This document shows, in pieces, positions 58,001 to 64,000 of a DNA stretch of 64,000 nucleotides (position 1 is its first letter; every line of letters starts with the position of its first letter). The stretch covers positions 33,265,001 to 33,329,000 of the forward strand of contig CM043698.1 of the NCBI GenBank assembly GCA_023935145.1. The letters run 5' to 3'. Position numbers and translations under genes: made by a program. The notes under the pieces were generated by a model. It did not search any database. It saw only the letters and a program-made list of their open reading frames with translations, and had not been told where the DNA came from. Source of the stretch: Bretschneidera sinensis. Its lineage: Eukaryota; Streptophyta; Magnoliopsida; Brassicales; Akaniaceae.

Positions 58001-61000
58001 AGACGTGCAGCTACTCATGTGATGGATCTGGAGTTATTTTGATGTTAATGCCATTTTGGGATTCCTATCATCTTCCTAATGCTTTTGTCTACACTGATTA
58101 CTAGATGTGTCTCTGTGTCTCTAAACTTATTGCACGGGGAGATCTGTTTATATATGAAATGTGTTACTGGTCTTTCGTTGTATGCGTTAAAGCATCTTTC
58201 TAAAAGAACTTTTTGGGGCTGTCAAGTGAATAACCATCTGAAAAGAGAGGCCTGTTTGGGGGTAAGAAAGTGGAAACCGGGTTGGCATTCTCCATATTGT
58301 AGCTTTATAAAATGGACTTGGGATATTTTTGATGGGACATCAAGAAACCATTTGAGTGGAATGAAGCCTCAATACCAAGAAATTAATGAGGACATCCCAA
58401 AACCCTGTATCGGTTGTTAGATGTATTAATATATGAGTTTATATGTTTAACCTGTTACATGAGTTTCTCAAGATAATATGTCGTTGATGGCCTCAAATAT
58501 GACTTACATCCTCTCAGTTTTGTACTTGGATATATACTGTATAGATAGCATTCCTATGAGTTAATTTAACATATTATTTTTCATGTTCAAAATTCATTTG
58601 ATAAATTTTATTCGTTCTGTCTAGCCTCGCTACTTTAGAAGCATTTGGGGTTTGCATGTTTATTATTGGCATCCTTTTAGTTCCCTAAATGTTGGCCATG
58701 CTGTGGCCAAAGCAATTTTCCTGCACAAAGTTGTAGCACTAAACTGTACCAAGTAGTGTTCATATCATCCCTGTTATCCTTAACTTAATAAACTCTGTAG
58801 ATGTAGTGATGGCTTTTACTTCATTTCTTTCCCCTGCCCCTGACTTTCACTTATTTTTTAATGTCTTACAGAATGCTCCTTTGGGATGAATTTCATTTTA
58901 GTTCTTATTTCTCGATCCTTGATAACCTGATCATGTTACTTCAGCTTTGCTCAAGCTGCAGCTGCAGCCCAAGCTGGTGCTTCCGTTATTCAGATATTTG
59001 TTGGCCGGATTAGGGTAACTTTCTAATTTTGTCGAGTAATATTATTGCTTTTTATGTATATTCAGTTTTGTTGAAGTGCATAAGTTGACCTTCAGGATTG
59101 GGTACGCAATCATTCCGGTGATCCTGAGATAGAAGCTGCACTTAAAAGAGGAGAGGATCCTGGGTTGGCATTGGTTAGTTTGAACTCTATCATTCTGAGC
59201 TTTCATTTCTTTTTTTAAAATGTCAACAAGGTTTTAATTTATTGCTTTGATGTGTCTAGTAAATTGTAGGAAGCTAGTATTCTAATAAGAAACTGTTTTA
59301 TGATTTTTAGACTATGAAATATGATTCTCATGGTTGCTTCAGACTATAAGTTAAAATGTCTCTAGGCACAAATTGTTTTGTACTCTCTTGGAAATTTCAA
59401 TTGAAGTCTATCATATTTTGTTTTTCTTTTCACTCTTCAATATCTCTTTTCAAGTTAAACTGGCCAAAAGTCTGAATTATTTGCCACTTACAAAAAAAAG
59501 GATCTGAGTTATTTGCTGGTGTTGACTGAGTTTAGTAGTGATGCCAATTTTATGATTATTTCTGCAATTGTGAAGTTAGAACTAGTGTTTACAAAATGAT
59601 CTGGACAGGCTGACCAGATTGTGAAAACCTGAATCTGACAGTACTCTTGATTGGTTAAATCATTTGTACTGGAGAAATCTGACTTTGCGTATTATTCTTT
59701 GTTTTACCTCATATAATTTTCTCCGATTTCAGTATTTTGTTTGATGACATCGTAGTATTATATAAAGCTGATTATTAGGTTTTCATTTTCTTTTCACAAC
59801 GATAAATTGTTCTCTTTTGATAGGTTATGCTTGCCATTGAAATTAACTTTAAACAGGCATAATTTATTTAGTTTTACAGCATTGGATTATTAAATCTTTG
59901 TGATATCCAGGACCAGTACATATTGTCCGCTATCAACTTGCATAAGAATAAATTCGTTTGGACAAAATGATCTGAAAAGGCTGACCAGATTGTGAAACCT
60001 GAATCTGACAGTCCTCTTGATTGGATAAATCATTTGTACTGGAGAAATCTGACTTTGTGTATTATTCTTTGTTTTACCTCATATAATTTTCTCCGATTTC
60101 AATATTTTGTTTGATGACATCATAGTATTATATAAAGCTGATTATTAGGTTTTCATTTTCTTTTCACAATGATAAATTGTTGTCTCTTTTGATAGGTTAT
60201 GCTTGCCATTGAAATTAACTTTAAACAGGCATAATTTATTTATTTTTACAGCATTGGATTTTTAAATCTTTGTGATATCCAGGACCAGTACATATTGTCC
60301 GCTATCAACTTGCATAAGAATAAATTAGTTTGGATGATCAGCATAGATTATTTTCTTTCTTTCTTTTCTTGTTGTTTCCTTTGTTTTGTGATGCTCCTTC
60401 ATATCAAGAAAATTCATCAATACTAGTCTTGGTTTATCTAATACAAGAATAGATCTAGACCATATCCTTGGTTAAATCAAAGGTCATTTGTCTTTCTCAC
60501 TCTGCCAACCAAGATTTTTCTTGGCATTCACTGAGTTTTATGGCACCTTCAACTTGGATAATGATTATCCTTTTGGCACAAAGGTGCAGTCATTATTGGA
60601 TGTTGCTTGTGACCATACAATTCAACTGATTTTCCTCGTTTTAACCAGATTGGTGAATGTTATGCTTTAACCTTTCAGTATTGCATTCTGCTGGTTTTAG
60701 CTACATATCACTAGCTCAACTTAAATATTTGTCAGTGGAAGTACAAAATGAACACTTAGTATATCATCGGTTACAGTTTCTTGATTCTGCCTTGAAGCTC
60801 CCATGTCGCTTAAAGCTTCTGTTCCAAACAGTATCATCCAACAAATGCTTAAATGCATGTACTATTGTCAACATTGCAGGTGACAAAAGCTTACAATTAC
60901 ATTCACAAATATGGACATAAATCAAAGTTGATGGCAGCAGCAGTGCGAAACAAGCAAGATTTATTCAGTCTTCTGGGGTACCTATATGATTCAACTTTGA

Positions 61001-62128
61001 TACTTTTTAACTGGAAACATTGTCAGTTAAGGAATGATCTTTGCTGATCATGTTGCATTTTACTCCTTGTTCAGGATTGACTATATCATTGCGCCGTTGA
61101 AGGTCTTGCAGTCTCTCAAAGAATCCATCTCTGCTCCTGATGAGAAGTACTCTTTCATTAGGAGGCTGTCCCCTCAGTCTGCTGCTCTCTACAATTTTAC
61201 TGAAGAAGACGTATGTACTCTTTCCATATTCTCGTTCTCATTTTCTACCTAGGAACCAGGATTTATTATATTATAATGACAGAATGGAAGAGAATGATCC
61301 CAAAATTTAGTCCAGCTAATAATCCAAAAAGGCAGCTTCATGTTTCGTTCAGTGATACCAAAGGTTAATTGAACATGAATTATAACCAGTTATTTAATGC
61401 AACTAAGACAAATGGGTTGGGTCTGGAATGGATTTTGACATATCAAAAGAGCTGAAAATAGAACTAAGAAGTTAATTGAACATGATAACTGAAAGTAATT
61501 TAGTGAAACATTAGGGCATTTGCTCATGCTAATGCAATGACCATTGCTACTGCAACATCACAGCTATCCTACCTGTTTTACTGTCACTAAACACAGCCAA
61601 CACCTCTTCTACTGTCACTTCCTACCGCCTCTACCACCACTTTCACATATTTGCCAGGAATGCGACGTACAAACCATCTTTCCTGTTTTTTTAAAGCGAA
61701 ATTCATATTTATCTTGAGTATATGATTGCACTTGTTTAACTTGGGCCTGGTAGAGAGTCAAAATTTGTTGCTCATACTTTTTTAGGGTATTTGCAAAAAG
61801 CTTACTAAATGGTGACTACTATTTTAGAATTATTGTTTACTAATTACAGGTGGATTTAGATTAACTTATTTAATCTTTCTTGGTGGAAAATATTCAGTAA
61901 TTCAGAAAAAAAAAGAGTACCTATAAGGTTACTGAATATGCTAAATGGTTAACTTCCTGATCTTCTCTTCATCATGTTCAGCTTACTAAGTGGGACCAGT
62001 TAAGCCTTGCATCTGCCATGGGGCCTGCATCAGTGGAGCTTCTGGCTGCTGGACTTGACGGATATGTTAACCAAACGAAGAGTGTTGAAGAGTTGTTTGG
62101 GAAGATTTGGCCACCCCCAAATGTCTAA
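55096..62128 (+). CDS. TAL: Transaldolase, plastid-type
   Basis: Exons: 55096-55155, 55253-55367, 55475-55553, 55884-55959, 56053-56136, 56227-56331, 57474-57554, 57680-57744, 58945-59014, 59096-59173, 60880-60977, 61075-61210, 61982-62128. Phases agree and give 397 residues. The first 50-60 residues are Ser/Thr/Leu/Arg-rich, like a plastid transit peptide. The enzyme moves a dihydroxyacetone unit between sugar phosphates in the pentose phosphate pathway. Family marks are [53 protein letters not shown] with Schiff-base Lys194, [20 protein letters not shown] and the end GKIWPPPNV. Exon 2 must start at 55253: the earlier acceptor (before 55223) leads to a stop in every usable frame. Intron 10 holds a 371-bp tandem duplication. 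The gene looks intact. Confidence 0.95.
59591..60334. repeat. 371-bp tandem duplication in transaldolase intron 10
   Basis: Copy 1 at 59591-59961 and copy 2 at 59962-60334 run head to tail with only a few differences (for example AGTACTCTTG against AGTCCTCTTG). The unit shows no coding sequence or transposon end, so unequal exchange or a replication error is likely. The high identity means it is young. Confidence 0.9.
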
Positions 62129-64000
62129 ATTAGTTTTGTCCATTGCTAAACAGTCTTGTCTGCATCAAATAAGAGAACAATAACAGCTTCAAGTCTTCTT
62201 TTTCCTTAATCTCATCCCCCCCTGTTTCTCATGTACCTATTAATCGATGTCTATCTCTTGTTACATTTATCCTGCACCAGCACTCGATTTGATTATGGAA
62301 CTTCATTTCTCTAACCATAACTAAAGTCTTACAGCAGTTTGTGTCATTTTGCTTTACGTTGATGAATGACGATAAAAAGAAAAAGGGATGATAATGCTGC
62401 CGGGATCTTATCACCATGAAGATTAATATCTAGACCTGCATTTTTGGGTAGATTTGATCTAAGAATGACACAGCCGATATTGATTTTCGAAAAAGACTGT
62501 TTTTCGATTTTTTTTTTGAAAGGTTTGATCTGAGCTTTAGGTTGGTTTTTAAACTGCATTTAGATTGTGCTAGGTCGGTTATAGCTTAAAGGAAAACCTG
62601 CAAATGTGGATAATTTTTTGCTTGTGGGACGGTTGATGTTGCCCCTGCCATGATCCCGATCCAAACAAGAATTCCTAATAAATACAGGGTTATTTGATAA
62701 AAAGTTTATCTATTCTCCACAAACAAGTTAAGAATTTAACTAATGACAAATAACTACCAAAAGAGAAGTTGATTCCGGTCACCCATTTGTCTATATAATT
62801 TGACAAATCATTGATGACTGATTCCATCTGGTTTATTCTAATTTCTAAAGGGTCCAATCATTTGTCATTGGACCCAAATCTTTGATCCATATTTATTTTA
62901 TAATCACATGGGACAATGTTTCTCTTCCCTTTATACATAATAGTATTTCCTTGAGAGGCAAAAGCACGTGGAGCCTGTTGAAGCCATATGGGTCTTGCAT
63001 GTGGAAAAAAAATGATATCTGGTTTAGGCTGTTTTTTTTTTTAATTTACTTATTTTGTATTTTACCCAATAATGAGAAATGGGTGAGGCCTGAGGGAGAC
63101 ATTTCAACAATCAGTTATCATTATTTGCACGTGGCCCAGCAGTATAGTTAATGTTGGATAATAAAATAAAGCCAATCTTATTTGACTCGGCAAATTGCCT
63201 TTTTGTTCTAAATTATAAAGTAATTAGAAAGACTAATCTCCTTTCAAATCCTAATCAGCAATTACTCACCAGTCCTTGTTTAAGACCAGAAGAATTGCCC
63301 TCACCAACCTCCTGGAAGTAAAAGTCTCCGTTGAACTACTTACGATAAACATGCCCTTAATCTTCTTTTAACCTTCTGTTCACTTTATGGCTTCGTCATC
63401 TAAAATTTAAAATTATACGAGTTATACAACGAATAGTATATATATTATAATTTTTATTATATATATATATATATTTATATATGAATTATATATAATTTTT
63501 TATTTTTATATTATTTTGTAAATAATTAAATAATTTAAAATAATTATCAATAAATCAGATAACATGTAATAAATATTTATGAAACATAATAATAATATAA
63601 CAATAACAAACAGTAAACTCAGCTGTTAAAGCTTGTATTCTTATTCATAACTGCTTTTGAAAATATTAATAATCATATATTTATCTGCAGAAAAAAAAAA
63701 TAGTTGGGAGACATCTCAAATGTCAATCCTGCTCATACACACATATTTTCCCAAAAAAATTGATTATTAATTATTATGAAACATCATTGATAACATGCAG
63801 AAAAGTAAAATATTTTACATGGTTAAATATTTCACAGCTCTAAATATAGGTCCGCCAGTATTGTTGACATTCTAAAAAAGATTATTGATATTTTTTTTAT
63901 TTAATTTATAATAATATCTTCGATTGAAATTGAATGATTTTAATAATTCAATTCAATTAAAGATGTTGTAATTTTAAATATCAAATGTTAATAACAACTT
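62129..64000. other. Transaldolase 3' flank and AT-rich DNA to the window end
   Basis: The first few hundred bases are probably transaldolase 3'UTR. A TA-rich microsatellite lies at about 63455-63480. No convincing gene or named element is seen in the rest. Confidence 0.5.

Noticed and set aside
60657..60920. ORF of 87 codons within transaldolase intron 10 reaching into exon 11
   Set aside because: It has no similarity that I recognise, overlaps a clear acceptor site and reads a different frame from the exon.
1..64000. CRISPR arrays, operons, prophage or bacterial mobile elements
   Set aside because: None are present; all gene structures are those of a plant nuclear genome.

Overview
This is nuclear genomic DNA of a flowering plant, most likely a eudicot and probably a rosid. 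The evidence is AT-rich GT-AG introns, plastid-targeted multi-exon genes, plant-specific families (FMO GS-OX-like, DOG1-domain INP1-like, TPP, PPR) and plant transposon types. The species cannot be told from the sequence alone.

Layout. 1-4418: 3' seven exons of a flavin-containing monooxygenase (+), with a MITE in intron 2, a duplicated gene tail and a decayed FMO relic (5253-5975). 6135-6205: tRNA-Gly(GCC), minus strand. 6325-9195: a repeat cluster holding a second MITE copy, a SINE with target-site duplication, and a complete 1,460-bp hAT-like element (8-bp TSD) that carries a piece of a PPR gene. 11753-18416: complete eight-exon plastid KAS III (+). 18956-20294: intronless GT47/exostosin gene (-) with a frameshift. 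20468-about 26750: a dead L1-type LINE (-) near the GT47 start, itself split by a 1,185-bp Mutator-like element (9-bp TSD). 27985-28812: INAPERTURATE POLLEN1-like (DOG1) gene (+) with one in-frame stop. 28813-41940: about 13 kb of AT-rich DNA with only repeat relics. 41965-48041: G-box array, TATA box, long leader with small uORFs and an 11-exon trehalose-6-phosphate phosphatase (+). 49000-54181: a Ty1-copia retrotransposon with two LTRs, PBS, PPT and TSD GAAAA, but a broken gag-pol. 55096-62128: complete 13-exon plastid-type transaldolase (+). The rest has no gene that I can see.

How the genes fit together. KAS III starts plastid fatty-acid synthesis, transaldolase serves the pentose phosphate pathway, TPP removes phosphate from the sugar signal trehalose-6-phosphate, GT47 is a Golgi wall-polysaccharide transferase, and INP1 sets pollen apertures. 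They form no operon-like unit. The order does recall Arabidopsis neighbourhoods as I remember them (exostosin-TPPG-INP1 on chromosome 4; FMO GS-OX, KAS III and transaldolase on two related parts of chromosome 1), so the window looks like conserved gene order expanded by transposons. I see no wholly new biological system. The strongest leads are the two gene-carrying DNA transposons, the two neighbouring broken genes (GT47, INP1), and the G-box array and uORFs of the TPP gene.
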